Part shown: positions 14,407-22,766 of the stretch, in pieces
Position numbering within the stretch: the stretch's first letter is position 1
Layout: each line of letters begins with the position of its first letter
NCBI RefSeq assembly: GCF_022163125.1
Contig: NZ_CP091881.1
Span: forward strand, 4,712,001 to 4,776,000
Length of the DNA stretch: 64,000 bases
Direction of reading: 5' to 3'
Origin: Paenibacillus sp. HWE-109
GTDB taxonomy: Bacteria > Bacillota > Bacilli > Paenibacillales > NBRC-103111
Made by a program: the position numbers and the translations under genes
Notes under the pieces: model-generated
Told to the model about the DNA's origin: nothing
The model's input: the letters and a program-made list of their open reading frames with translations, nothing else
The model's database searches: none

Positions 14407-15174
14407 ATGGAATACACCATACAGCAGCTAGCTCGGCTCGCTGGAGTCAGTACTAGAACGCTTCGCTACTATGATGAAATTGAGCTTCTTATGCCGGCAA
14501 GAATCAACTCATCAGGGTACCGAATCTATGGTCAGGCCGAGGTCGACAGACTGCAGCAGATTCTTTTTTACAGGGAACTAGGCGTGGGTCTGGAAAGTAT
14601 TAAGGAAATCATCTCAGCCCCCTCCTTCAGCGGAGCCAGAGCGCTTAAAGAACATCATCAACAACTCCTCGATAAAAGAAACCAATTGAATACTTTGATT
14701 GCGAATGTGGAGAAAACCATTGCGCGTTCCGAAGGGAGAATAACGATGACGGATAAAGAGAAATTCGAAGGCTTTAAACAGAACATGATCCAGGAGAATG
14801 AACAGAAATATGGCCAAGAACTCCGTGAGAAATATGGGGATGAAACCATCCATGCATCCAACCAAAAAGTAAAAAACATGACACAGGAACAACATGAAGA
14901 ACTCACCCGATTGACGGGCGAAGTGACGTCTACTTTGGCAGAAGCGTTCCAAACCGGTGATCCTGCAGGTATACTAGCCCAGAAAGCGGCTCACTTGCAT
15001 CGAACGTGGTTGTCCTATTATTGGAGCGAATATACCAAAGAAGCTCATGCTGGCGTTGCTCAAATGTATGTAGACGATGAACGGTTCAAAGCATATTATG
15101 ATGAAAAGCAGCCTGGCACGGCTGAATTTCTGAGAGATGCGATCCATGTCTATGCTGGTATCAAATCTCCTTGA
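14407..15174 (+). CDS. MerR-family regulator with TipAS antibiotic-binding domain
   Basis: The 255-residue product carries an N-terminal MerR winged helix (QQLARLAGVSTRTLRYYDEI and GYRIYGQAEVDRLQQI, residues about 5-70), a coiled-coil dimer helix (85-110) and a C-terminal TipAS globin-like domain (about 130-255; ending near YYDEKQPGTAEFLRDAI). TipAL proteins of Streptomyces and Mta of Bacillus bind thiopeptides or drugs and activate their own promoter. The 19-bp spacer promoter upstream supports that mode. ATG 14407 has a perfect AGGAGGTG site. The converging MATE gene has no shared promoter, so its control by this protein is uncertain. Confidence 0.9.
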   Translation: MEYTIQQLARLAGVSTRTLRYYDEIELLMPARINSSGYRIYGQAEVDRLQQILFYRELGVGLESIKEIISAPSFSGARALKEHHQQLLDKRNQLNTLIANVEKTIARSEGRITMTDKEKFEGFKQNMIQENEQKYGQELREKYGDETIHASNQKVKNMTQEQHEELTRLTGEVTSTLAEAFQTGDPAGILAQKAAHLHRTWLSYYWSEYTKEAHAGVAQMYVDDERFKAYYDEKQPGTAEFLRDAIHVYAGIKSP

Positions 15175-15185
15175 TGCTATCCTAT

Positions 15186-15238
15186 GAAAAGAGGCTGTCT
15201 CAAAAGTCAATTTAATGACTTAAGGGCAGCCTCTTTTC
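15186..15238. terminator. Bidirectional terminator between MerR and MATE genes
   Basis: GAAAAGAGGCTG (15186-15197) pairs with CAGCCTCTTTTC (15227-15238). Inner AAGTCA and TGACTT extend the stem. A- and T-rich flanks support termination from both sides. Confidence 0.85.
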
Positions 15239-15244
15239 TGGAGA

Positions 15245-16624
15245 TTATTCGGTTAGCGCGATACTGCTCATTGGCTTAACCAGCGATTTACTCTTCCACG
15301 CGCCGCTTTTCCATCGCAGGTACATGATTAAGCCTCTCACCCATTCATCGACTGCAAATGCGATCCAGATCCCTAGCAAGCCCATGTCCATATGAATGCC
15401 CAGCCAGTACGCTAGCGGCACGGCCACGCCCCACATGGATAGCACGCCCATGAATACCGGGAATTTGGCGTCTCCTGCCGCCCGCAAGGAATTAATGACG
15501 ACAAGATTGAACGTTCGACCAGGCTCTAGCAATACGGAGAGCAGTAAAATGGTTGAACCCATTGCGATAATATCCGGATTATCCGTGAATAAGCCCAAGA
15601 TGCTTTTGCGGAAAATAGCGGCAATCCCGACAACCGCAAAAGTCACGACAAACGTAATGCGCAAGCTTTTTAACAGTCTATGATAGGCCGCTTTATACTC
15701 ACCGGCGCCTACCATGTGACCAATAATGATCTCGGTTCCCATTCCGATAGCCATCCCAAGCGCCATGAAATAGTTCGTGACGTTCATGACATAGACGTGT
15801 GTGCTTAGTGCCACCTGACCGATAATATTCACAAAACTGACGATCATCAAATACTGCGACTGCCAGGACAGATGCTCCCCAGCAGAAGGCAGCCCGATGC
15901 TTAATATCTGTTTCACGATTTTACGATCGAAAGTGATGTAATCTTGGAGACGAATTCGTACAGGAATACGACGATACAAGATCATGATTAGTACGATAAG
16001 TCCTAACAATCTACTGACAATCGTTGACACTGCGGCGCCGGTTACTCCCCATTCCGGGAATCCCAGATTACCGAAGATCAGCAGGCTGTTGCCTGCAATA
16101 TGGATGATATTTACGCCTAGCGTCACATACATCACGTCTCGCGTCTGACCGTTCGAGCGAAGGACAGAGGAGATCGCGTATGATAAAGCTTCCACCCAAA
16201 TAAAAGCACCAATAAGACTTAAATATTTCTTCGCAATGGCTACTTGACCCGGATCTAAGTTCATTAGACGCATTAAGGGTTCTCCAAAAAGGACTAACGC
16301 AATACTGACGATAACGCCAAAAATTAAATTGATCGTAATCGCCAGCGCTGAAATTCGACTTGCTTCCTTCGGTCGGCCTGCCCCCAAATTCTGAGCCACG
16401 GCGACACTTGTTCCGATGCCAACGAAACCAAACATCAAAATGCAAAATACAATAATTTCATTCGCTAAGCCCACCGCGCCGGTTACTTGATCCGATATTC
16501 GACTTAGCATAAATACATCGGCCGTCCCGAGCATCATCCGCAGTACGGAATCAACGAAGATCGGCCATGTAACCGCGAACAGACTAAGCTTTTTCCAAGA
16601 TGCCACTGATTCTGTATGTGTCAC
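15245..16624 (-). CDS. MATE-family multidrug efflux protein
   Basis: The 459-residue protein has about 12 helices in two related halves. The first half begins with WPIFVDSVLRMMLGTADVFMLSR and GTSVAVAQNLGAG, the second with SIGLPSAGEHLSWQSQYLMI and MGTEIIIGHMVGAG, both typical of NorM/DinF-type MATE antiporters. These exchange cationic drugs for sodium ions or protons. The gene is monocistronic and convergent with the MerR/TipAS gene. The substrate is not predictable. Confidence 0.9.
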   Translation of the reverse strand: MTHTESVASWKKLSLFAVTWPIFVDSVLRMMLGTADVFMLSRISDQVTGAVGLANEIIVFCILMFGFVGIGTSVAVAQNLGAGRPKEASRISALAITINLIFGVIVSIALVLFGEPLMRLMNLDPGQVAIAKKYLSLIGAFIWVEALSYAISSVLRSNGQTRDVMYVTLGVNIIHIAGNSLLIFGNLGFPEWGVTGAAVSTIVSRLLGLIVLIMILYRRIPVRIRLQDYITFDRKIVKQILSIGLPSAGEHLSWQSQYLMIVSFVNIIGQVALSTHVYVMNVTNYFMALGMAIGMGTEIIIGHMVGAGEYKAAYHRLLKSLRITFVVTFAVVGIAAIFRKSILGLFTDNPDIIAMGSTILLLSVLLEPGRTFNLVVINSLRAAGDAKFPVFMGVLSMWGVAVPLAYWLGIHMDMGLLGIWIAFAVDEWVRGLIMYLRWKSGAWKSKSLVKPMSSIALTE

Positions 16625-16725
16625 TTCGTATGCTCCTTACCCTCAATTCAAATGCCTTTAGTTTAGGATACGTAAGCGATTTCAGTCAAATGCTACTAAT
16701 ATCCATCGATCCTGCTCAAGCCAAA

Positions 16726-16762
16726 AGCCTCCAACCCCATATCGCATATGGTTTTGGAGGCT
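16726..16762 (-). terminator. Intrinsic terminator of the oxidoreductase operon
   Basis: AGCCTCCAA (16726-16734) pairs with TTGGAGGCT (16754-16762), with CCATAT and ATATGG inside. On the minus strand the stem is followed by TTTTGG. It lies 14 bp after the stop of the gene at 16776. Confidence 0.8.
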
Positions 16763-16775
16763 CGTTACTTTTAAA

Positions 16776-17798
16776 TTATTTAACTTGAACCCATGCGCCG
16801 CGGCTATCTGCTGAGGCAATTTCTGCTACTGCAATTTCAATGCTATCCTTGGTGCTGACAGCCGTCGCTGCTGGAATACGCTCACCGCGAAGCAATGTTT
16901 CAACAAAATATTTAATTTCCTCGTAGTAGCCCATTTCTGCTGAGATCTCAGGCTCAAAACCTGCGCCTTCATTCACATTCACTTTCAAACCATTTCCTTG
17001 GAAAATGATATTGCCTTTATCGAAATTCACACGGAACTGCATGTCGAAGCCATAGTCGCCTTCCAGTGTCCAGTCCGCTTGCGCATTAATGACTTTGCCA
17101 TCTTCGTACAGGTAGTTGGTGGATACAACATCGTACCCGCTGCCAGGCACAACATTCCTAGCCAAACAGGAGACGGATTCCGGCTTCCCGAACAACCAAT
17201 TGATCGTATCAATGTCATGAACGTGCATATCGAGCAGAGCGCCGCCACTCTTGTCCTTATCGATCAGCCACGGTCCCCAAGTTGGAGTAGCGCCACCGCG
17301 GTAGAAATAGCCGGATAGCACTTTGCCATATGTTTGTTCTTCTACAGCTTGCTTGAGATACACGTAGGCAGGCCAGAATCGCAAACACTGCCCGATTAGC
17401 AATTGCTTCTCATTCGCTTCCGCAGCCCGAATCATTTCCTGACACTCTTCTGCGTTCAGCGCCATCGGCTTTTCACACAGGACATGAATCCCCGCATTCA
17501 AGCATTGAATGGATATTTCTTTGTGCAAATAAGTGGGCAGTGTAATACTCACACAGTCCAACTGCTCATTTGCCAACATGTCAGCTACACTCGTATATTT
17601 ATGAAATTGATTGAAATCAATGCTTGATCCCGTTGTCTCAATATTGCCGCCAGATCCTTGACCTGAAAGCTTATTGGCATCAATATCGCATAAAGCGACT
17701 AACTTGATCGCAACGCCTTCCGCTTCCAATCGAATATAATTCTCAATATGGGTACGTCCCATGAAACCGACTCCGATTAATCCTACTTTCAGCATCAT
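16776..17798 (-). CDS. Gfo/Idh/MocA-family NAD(P)-dependent oxidoreductase
   Basis: The 340-residue protein has an N-terminal Rossmann fold (VGLIGVGFMGRTH, residues about 5-17), the EKP motif (CEKPMALNAEEC, about 98) that positions cofactor and substrate, and a C-terminal substrate sheet with GGALLDMHVHDIDTINWLFG carrying the catalytic Asp/His. Relatives oxidise myo-inositol, scyllo-inositol or other sugars. The start overlaps the stop of the upstream isomerase (ATGA), giving a two-gene operon. A GGGAGG site precedes it. The exact sugar is unknown; inositol-type substrates are plausible given the partner gene. Confidence 0.88.
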   Translation of the reverse strand: MMLKVGLIGVGFMGRTHIENYIRLEAEGVAIKLVALCDIDANKLSGQGSGGNIETTGSSIDFNQFHKYTSVADMLANEQLDCVSITLPTYLHKEISIQCLNAGIHVLCEKPMALNAEECQEMIRAAEANEKQLLIGQCLRFWPAYVYLKQAVEEQTYGKVLSGYFYRGGATPTWGPWLIDKDKSGGALLDMHVHDIDTINWLFGKPESVSCLARNVVPGSGYDVVSTNYLYEDGKVINAQADWTLEGDYGFDMQFRVNFDKGNIIFQGNGLKVNVNEGAGFEPEISAEMGYYEEIKYFVETLLRGERIPAATAVSTKDSIEIAVAEIASADSRGAWVQVK

Positions 17799-18640
17799 TT
17801 CTTCCTCCCAAGGATTGCATCCATTGCACCAGATGTATTGAAAATAATTTGCTCACCGTGATGTGTATAACTCGGAATCATCTCGGCAATCACATAATCG
17901 TTATAGCCAATGGATTCAAGTGCTTTGACAACTTCCGGATAATTAACATCGCCTGCCAGCAAATCCACGAAACCATGCAGCCCGCCCGCAGCGCGGCGAT
18001 AATCTTTGAAATGCACTTTCTTGATCCGTTTATTCAAAATGGCAATCCAATGCTCCGGGTAACCCGCATACAAGACATTTCCTACGTCGAAGTATGCGCC
18101 TACAAAAGGCGAATTGATTTTATCAATAAAGTCTCTCATTTCCAGAGGCGACAATAAGAATTTGTTCCACACATTCTCTATGCCAATGGAGACGTTGCGC
18201 GCCTCAGCTTCAGCTGCAAGCTCTTGGAACGCTTCCAGCGCATAATCATAAGCTTGATCATAAGGAACAACTTCGGCACCTGGAATGAAATCAACCCCAA
18301 CGGCTCCAGGCACGACCAGAATCGTGTTCACACCGAGGATAGAAGCAAACTCGAGCTGCTTTTTGACGATGCTTTTCGCTTTCTCACGAGTTTGAGGTTG
18401 TCCGCTTGTTAAGGAATAATCCCAATATAAACCACTTGCCAAGCTGCTGATTTCGATGCCTGTCTCTTGGGCAAACGCAAGGTAACCTTGGATTTCTTCT
18501 GCGCTGCTTTCCAGACTTAATTCTCCAGTCTCGCTTAAAGCAAGCTCAATCCCATCAAATCCTGCTTCCTTCGCTAGCGTGATCGCTTGTTTCACCGTTA
18601 GTGAACTCGGAAATGACCACATATTGATTCCTTTTTTCAT
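17795..18640 (-). CDS. Sugar phosphate isomerase/epimerase (xylose-isomerase-like TIM barrel)
   Basis: The 281-residue TIM barrel belongs to the AP endonuclease family 2 / IolE-IolI-UlaE group. GFDGIELALSE, IGIENVWNKFLLSP, VGAYFDVGNVLYAG and VHFKDYRR contain the metal-binding Glu, Asp and His residues of the group. It probably isomerises or epimerises a keto-sugar. The ATG at 18640 has a GGAGGAG site; an in-frame extension to 18799 would run into the promoter region of the AraC gene and is rejected. Coupled with the oxidoreductase and divergent from an AraC regulator, it forms a small sugar-use locus. Confidence 0.87.
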   Translation of the reverse strand: MKKGINMWSFPSSLTVKQAITLAKEAGFDGIELALSETGELSLESSAEEIQGYLAFAQETGIEISSLASGLYWDYSLTSGQPQTREKAKSIVKKQLEFASILGVNTILVVPGAVGVDFIPGAEVVPYDQAYDYALEAFQELAAEAEARNVSIGIENVWNKFLLSPLEMRDFIDKINSPFVGAYFDVGNVLYAGYPEHWIAILNKRIKKVHFKDYRRAAGGLHGFVDLLAGDVNYPEVVKALESIGYNDYVIAEMIPSYTHHGEQIIFNTSGAMDAILGRKK

Positions 18641-18786
18641 CGTTATCTCCTCCGTCTCTCTCTTCATTATAGGAGAGCCGGGACGGAGAAGATTTATCCA
18701 AAAAGCCGTTTTATTTGTACTTTCCAAAAATGAGTATGATAAAATGAGGCTGTATCCATTTACGAGAGGTAGAAAGGACGAACAGC

Positions 18787-19680
18787 ATGGAATTTCCAAG
18801 GATGCAGCTTCAAGAGCTTGTAACCATACAGAACCTGATTTCTTTTCATTATTTCGAATATGCCAAGGGTTACGTCTTCGAGGGAGAACAGCATGACTTC
18901 TGGGAGTTTCTTTATGTCGATAAAGGTGAAGTCGAGGTGCGAGCGGATGATCATCTGCACACGCTTCGTCAAGGAAACATGATCTTTCATAAACCCGAGG
19001 AATTCCATACAGTCAATGTGAAACATGAACATAAACCGCCGAATCTGATTGTCATTTGTTTCGACTGTTCATCCGCCGCCATGTCCCATTTCGAGAATCG
19101 CATTATGTCACTGGGCGACAAAGAGCGGAATATGCTGTCCCTGATCATTCAGGAAGGATTTCAGGCCTTTCTCCCGCCGTTTGACCAGCCTGCCGTTCAT
19201 GTGCTCCAAAGGAATCCGACGGCGCCTTTTGGCTCCGAACAAGTCATTAAATCCAGTCTGGAACTGCTGCTCATTACCTTAATTCGCAATCAAGGCCAAT
19301 CTTGTGTTCCCGAAACCGTGAAGCAATCCTCCGTGCAAAAAGAAAAAGCTGAACAACGAATTGTTCAGCAAATTGTTACCTATATGCAGGCGAATCTCTC
19401 TCAATCCTTCACCCTGGATCATCTATGTCAAACATTTCATTTGGGTAAAAGTCGCTTGAAAGAACTCTTCCAATCCCAATTGCAAACCGGGGTCATGGAA
19501 ACTTTCAAGTCGCTCAAAATCGAACAGGCTAAATCACTCATTCGTGAAGAATCCTATAATTTCACTGAGATTTCGACGATGCTCGGCTATACAAGCATTC
19601 ACTATTTCTCGCGAGATTTCAAGAAAACGGTTGGCATGTCACCATCGGATTATGCCAAATCAGTGAAAGCCCGTGTGTAA
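18787..19680 (+). CDS. AraC-family transcriptional regulator
   Basis: The 297-residue protein has an N-terminal cupin sensor (HDFWEFLYVDKGEVEVRAD, GNMIFHKPEEFHTV) and a C-terminal pair of helix-turn-helix motifs (about 190-295; FTLDHLCQTFHLGKSRLKELF and EISTMLGYTSIHYFSRDFKK). It ends with the usual MSPSDYAKS. Such proteins activate sugar genes on ligand binding. The 146-bp divergent spacer to the isomerase/oxidoreductase operon makes that operon the likely target. Its stop codon abuts the stop of the converging secreted-protein gene with no spacer. Confidence 0.9.
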   Translation: MEFPRMQLQELVTIQNLISFHYFEYAKGYVFEGEQHDFWEFLYVDKGEVEVRADDHLHTLRQGNMIFHKPEEFHTVNVKHEHKPPNLIVICFDCSSAAMSHFENRIMSLGDKERNMLSLIIQEGFQAFLPPFDQPAVHVLQRNPTAPFGSEQVIKSSLELLLITLIRNQGQSCVPETVKQSSVQKEKAEQRIVQQIVTYMQANLSQSFTLDHLCQTFHLGKSRLKELFQSQLQTGVMETFKSLKIEQAKSLIREESYNFTEISTMLGYTSIHYFSRDFKKTVGMSPSDYAKSVKARV

Positions 19681-21399
19681 TTATCCTTTAATTACTTTCA
19701 CCAGACGCTTCGCTGTCCCATTTTGCGTTTCAATCGTTTCATAAACGTTCACTGTGAACGGGTAGCTGAATTGATCCGACGTGATGTTTGATGCATCCAG
19801 TATTTGCTTGCCGCTGATTAATTTGTTAACGCCAGTGAACGTGGCATCCTTCGAACCAACAACTCGTCCCGCATTATCCACGATTTCGAATCTTAATTTG
19901 GAGAAATTGTTATCTACAACAACATTTTCTTTCTGTGTAATCCCTAAATCAAGTTTGAACAAGTACGTATATGTTATTTGCGCAGTAGTTTGCGTCGAGA
20001 CTGAAACATCATTGAAAACCAAATCGAACGGATACATGGAAATCGTGGACTCCGTTCCTTCCTTCTGAACATCCGTTTGCAGAGCAGCAATCGTTGTCGT
20101 GTAAGGTGCCGCGGCAGCAGCATCAAGCAGCTTCAACGTGAAGCTCGTGCCTTTTTCGGACTGTGGAACAATATAGGAATAGCTAACTACATAGCTAAGT
20201 CCTGGGTTCAACATCGGTGTCACATTCGCTTGGCGAGCACCTTGGTACGTAACGCCTTGTGAGCTGACCAAGTCGGATTGGAATGTCGGCATCGCCGTCG
20301 GTGTTGAACTTGTGTTCGTTAACTTGAATTTCGCGACCGCGGTTTGGTAGCCCTCGCCTGGATTCTCATGAAGATGAAGTTCAACGAGCGAGACTTCCGT
20401 TTTCTTGTCAACCACGTTGGTTAAGTTATCGAACGAAATCGGTTGTCCGATCGTGTATGGCACGGTACCAGCGTTCACTTGTTCAGCTTTGGGCCATGTG
20501 ATCGCCAGCTTGCCCGTTGCTATTTCTGCTGCTTGGCCGCCGCCTTTAGGCACGAAGGCGTCCGTGGACAGCACGAGCAAGTTGGACAATGTCACGCCAT
20601 TTTCAACTGGAATCGCATAATGAATGTACTTCTTTTCTCCTGCTTCCAAGGAGATTGATTCTGCTTCAGCACGTTTGCCTTCATAGTTTTTCTGTTCGGA
20701 TTGAGCATCCACACGGAATGCAGGAATCGTTTCACGTCCTGCACCGGGATTGCTCGCCAAGACCGTAACAACGGCTACGCGGCCTGTCGCTGTGTTCTGC
20801 ATGGAAGCTTCAACTGGCGTATACGTCAAGCCCGAATTCACACCAGGAAGTGTGAAGGTCTGACCCCAGGTCAAGCTGCCCAGATTAAGCAGAGCTGCTG
20901 ATCCCGTACCGCCATACCAGACGGAATTCGTCGGCATTGTCAGCAACGTAGTCTCCACTTTGGGATAGGAGTAGACGTCCACATTCACGAAGGAAAGCTG
21001 GGCAAGCTGCCCGATCTCTTTGCTGTCAATCGCGCTCAGATAGACGAGCTCGCCAATTTCTTTGGGCTGCAAAGATTCTTTGTTGCTCGCGCTTGATTTC
21101 AACGTGTAGGATACACCGCTTGTGGTTTGTACGCGAAGCTCGTGCTCCGGCACACGGTTCTGTGTAGCTCCACCATTATATAATCGAACCGTCACCGCAA
21201 GCTGAGAGCCCGTCGCCGTAGGCGTCACGCTGACATTTTTGATTGCTGCGCGAATATCAGCCGTCAATCCGTAATTTACTGTTGGCGCTGCATTCACAGG
21301 TGTTGAGGTATCAGCCGCCCATGCGGTCATACCGCCTTGCACTAGCATAGTACCCAGTACGATAGCCGTGAGGCTTGTTTTCCATGGATTCTTTTTCAT
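19681..21399 (-). CDS. Secreted protein of unknown function linked to an RND pump
   Basis: The 572-residue protein has a cleavable signal peptide (MKKNPWKTSLTAIVLG to AWA-A). The rest is Ser/Thr-rich and predicted mostly beta, with at least three similar blocks of about 150 residues, each beginning with a phrase like VSVTPTATGSQLAVTVRLYN, VEASMQNTATGRVAVVTVL or VSLVELHLHENPGEGYQTAV and containing TIPAFRVD or AMPTFQSD. No catalytic motif is seen. It follows the RND permease and adaptor genes by 57 bp on the same strand, where Gram-negative systems encode the outer-membrane channel. It may be a periplasm-side or wall-side accessory. No close family is recognised. Confidence 0.7.
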   Translation of the reverse strand: MKKNPWKTSLTAIVLGTMLVQGGMTAWAADTSTPVNAAPTVNYGLTADIRAAIKNVSVTPTATGSQLAVTVRLYNGGATQNRVPEHELRVQTTSGVSYTLKSSASNKESLQPKEIGELVYLSAIDSKEIGQLAQLSFVNVDVYSYPKVETTLLTMPTNSVWYGGTGSAALLNLGSLTWGQTFTLPGVNSGLTYTPVEASMQNTATGRVAVVTVLASNPGAGRETIPAFRVDAQSEQKNYEGKRAEAESISLEAGEKKYIHYAIPVENGVTLSNLLVLSTDAFVPKGGGQAAEIATGKLAITWPKAEQVNAGTVPYTIGQPISFDNLTNVVDKKTEVSLVELHLHENPGEGYQTAVAKFKLTNTSSTPTAMPTFQSDLVSSQGVTYQGARQANVTPMLNPGLSYVVSYSYIVPQSEKGTSFTLKLLDAAAAAPYTTTIAALQTDVQKEGTESTISMYPFDLVFNDVSVSTQTTAQITYTYLFKLDLGITQKENVVVDNNFSKLRFEIVDNAGRVVGSKDATFTGVNKLISGKQILDASNITSDQFSYPFTVNVYETIETQNGTAKRLVKVIKG

Positions 21400-21456
21400 T
21401 TAGAATTCTCCTTCTTGTAAAATGTTCATCGATGTCTGATTAAGGGATCTAGTCAT

Positions 21457-22755
21457 TTATTTCGCTGCTGGTGTCGCGGTAGGTGCGGCTGAAGCTGCCG
21501 CCGCCTCTACTTTTTGTCCATCCTTCAACGTGTTTTGTCCGGTTACCACTAAGCTCTCGCCGTCTTTGACACCTTCCAGCACTTCCTGATATTCGCCGTT
21601 GATTCGTCCCAGTTTCACTTTGCGTTTCTGATATTGATCGCCTTGTTTCACGAATACAAAGGTATTCGATTCTTCACGAATGATACTCAAGGTCGGAATC
21701 GCAACTACTTTCTCTTCCGTTTCCGTTGTCAATTGTACCATGAACCGGCTGCCTGGCTGCAGTTGATGATCGCTGTTCGGCACATCCAACTCCAACGTAT
21801 ACGTTTTGGTTGCAGCGCTCATAATCGGCGCTAAATAACTAATTTGGGCTGTTCCCTTTTTATCTGGTTGATCTGGATTATAGAAAATAAGTTCTTTTTT
21901 GCCTTTGGTGAGCTGATAGTTGGTCTCAGAAAGCTCCGTTTTGATTTTGATCGGATCAATTTGCTGTACTTGGCCTACTTTGCCTGCAGCGGCATTCACC
22001 GTTTGTCCAACAACGATATTAAAATCTGTTAACACGCCGTTGCCTGGAGCTTTGATTTCATAGTTTTCAAGTGCGCGTGTGGCGTCATCCAAAGATAAGC
22101 TGGCTGACTCCGCCTGCGTCAAAATGGAGGAAATCGAATCCGAGTTATCGAAAGAGCTCAGCTTGCTTTGCGCCGCATCCAGACTCATCTGTGCGTTATC
22201 CAATGCTTGTTTCACTTGATCTACCTGGTGTTGAACAGCTGTTCCCGCATCGAAATCATTGCGGATTTTATTATAATCCTGCTGCGCATTCTTCAAGGCT
22301 GTTTGGGAACGAGTGACATTGTCCGCCAAATCTTTGCGGTTATTTACTTTGTTATCCTTGGCTTGCTGCAAGGACTCTTGTGCGCTTCTTACGGACAGCT
22401 CGCTCTTACGTTTGTTTGACAAGGCATCCTTATTGTCCAGAACGAAGAGGACATCCCCCTTCTGGACATATTCACCGCGGCTTTTCAGCACTTGCGTGAC
22501 TTCGCCGTTCGCTTTGGCTACGACATCCAGTGTCGTGCCTGCCGCAACATCGGCTACCTGTTCAATAGGATTGCTAATTTTTTGCTTCTTAATATCTTCC
22601 GTTTTCACGGTGCGTGGTGCTAATTGAACCGTTGCAGCCCCATTTGCTCCGGGAGCAGAACAAGCTGATGCGAGGAGCGCGGCTGCTGTAAGCAGCGCGA
22701 TCACGCCCATCCCGCGATATTTGAATTTCCTTTTGTGCGAACGATCGTTGATCAT
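21457..22755 (-). CDS. RND efflux periplasmic-adaptor (HlyD/MFP) lipoprotein
   Basis: The 432-residue membrane fusion protein carries a lipobox (LLASAC, Cys about 32), so it is anchored outside the membrane. A biotinyl-lipoyl half (GEVTQVLKSRGEYVQKGDVLF) precedes a long coiled coil (about 115-235), then the second lipoyl half (YEIKAPGNGVLTDFNI) and beta-barrel domains. It couples the RND permease to downstream components. The gene starts 11 bp after the permease stop. In a monoderm host the coiled coil would span the wall rather than reach an outer-membrane channel. A proline/alanine-rich C-terminal tail (APTATPAAK) is unusual. Confidence 0.88.
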   Translation of the reverse strand: MINDRSHKRKFKYRGMGVIALLTAAALLASACSAPGANGAATVQLAPRTVKTEDIKKQKISNPIEQVADVAAGTTLDVVAKANGEVTQVLKSRGEYVQKGDVLFVLDNKDALSNKRKSELSVRSAQESLQQAKDNKVNNRKDLADNVTRSQTALKNAQQDYNKIRNDFDAGTAVQHQVDQVKQALDNAQMSLDAAQSKLSSFDNSDSISSILTQAESASLSLDDATRALENYEIKAPGNGVLTDFNIVVGQTVNAAAGKVGQVQQIDPIKIKTELSETNYQLTKGKKELIFYNPDQPDKKGTAQISYLAPIMSAATKTYTLELDVPNSDHQLQPGSRFMVQLTTETEEKVVAIPTLSIIREESNTFVFVKQGDQYQKRKVKLGRINGEYQEVLEGVKDGESLVVTGQNTLKDGQKVEAAAASAAPTATPAAK

Positions 22756-22766
22756 CTATGTGCCTC

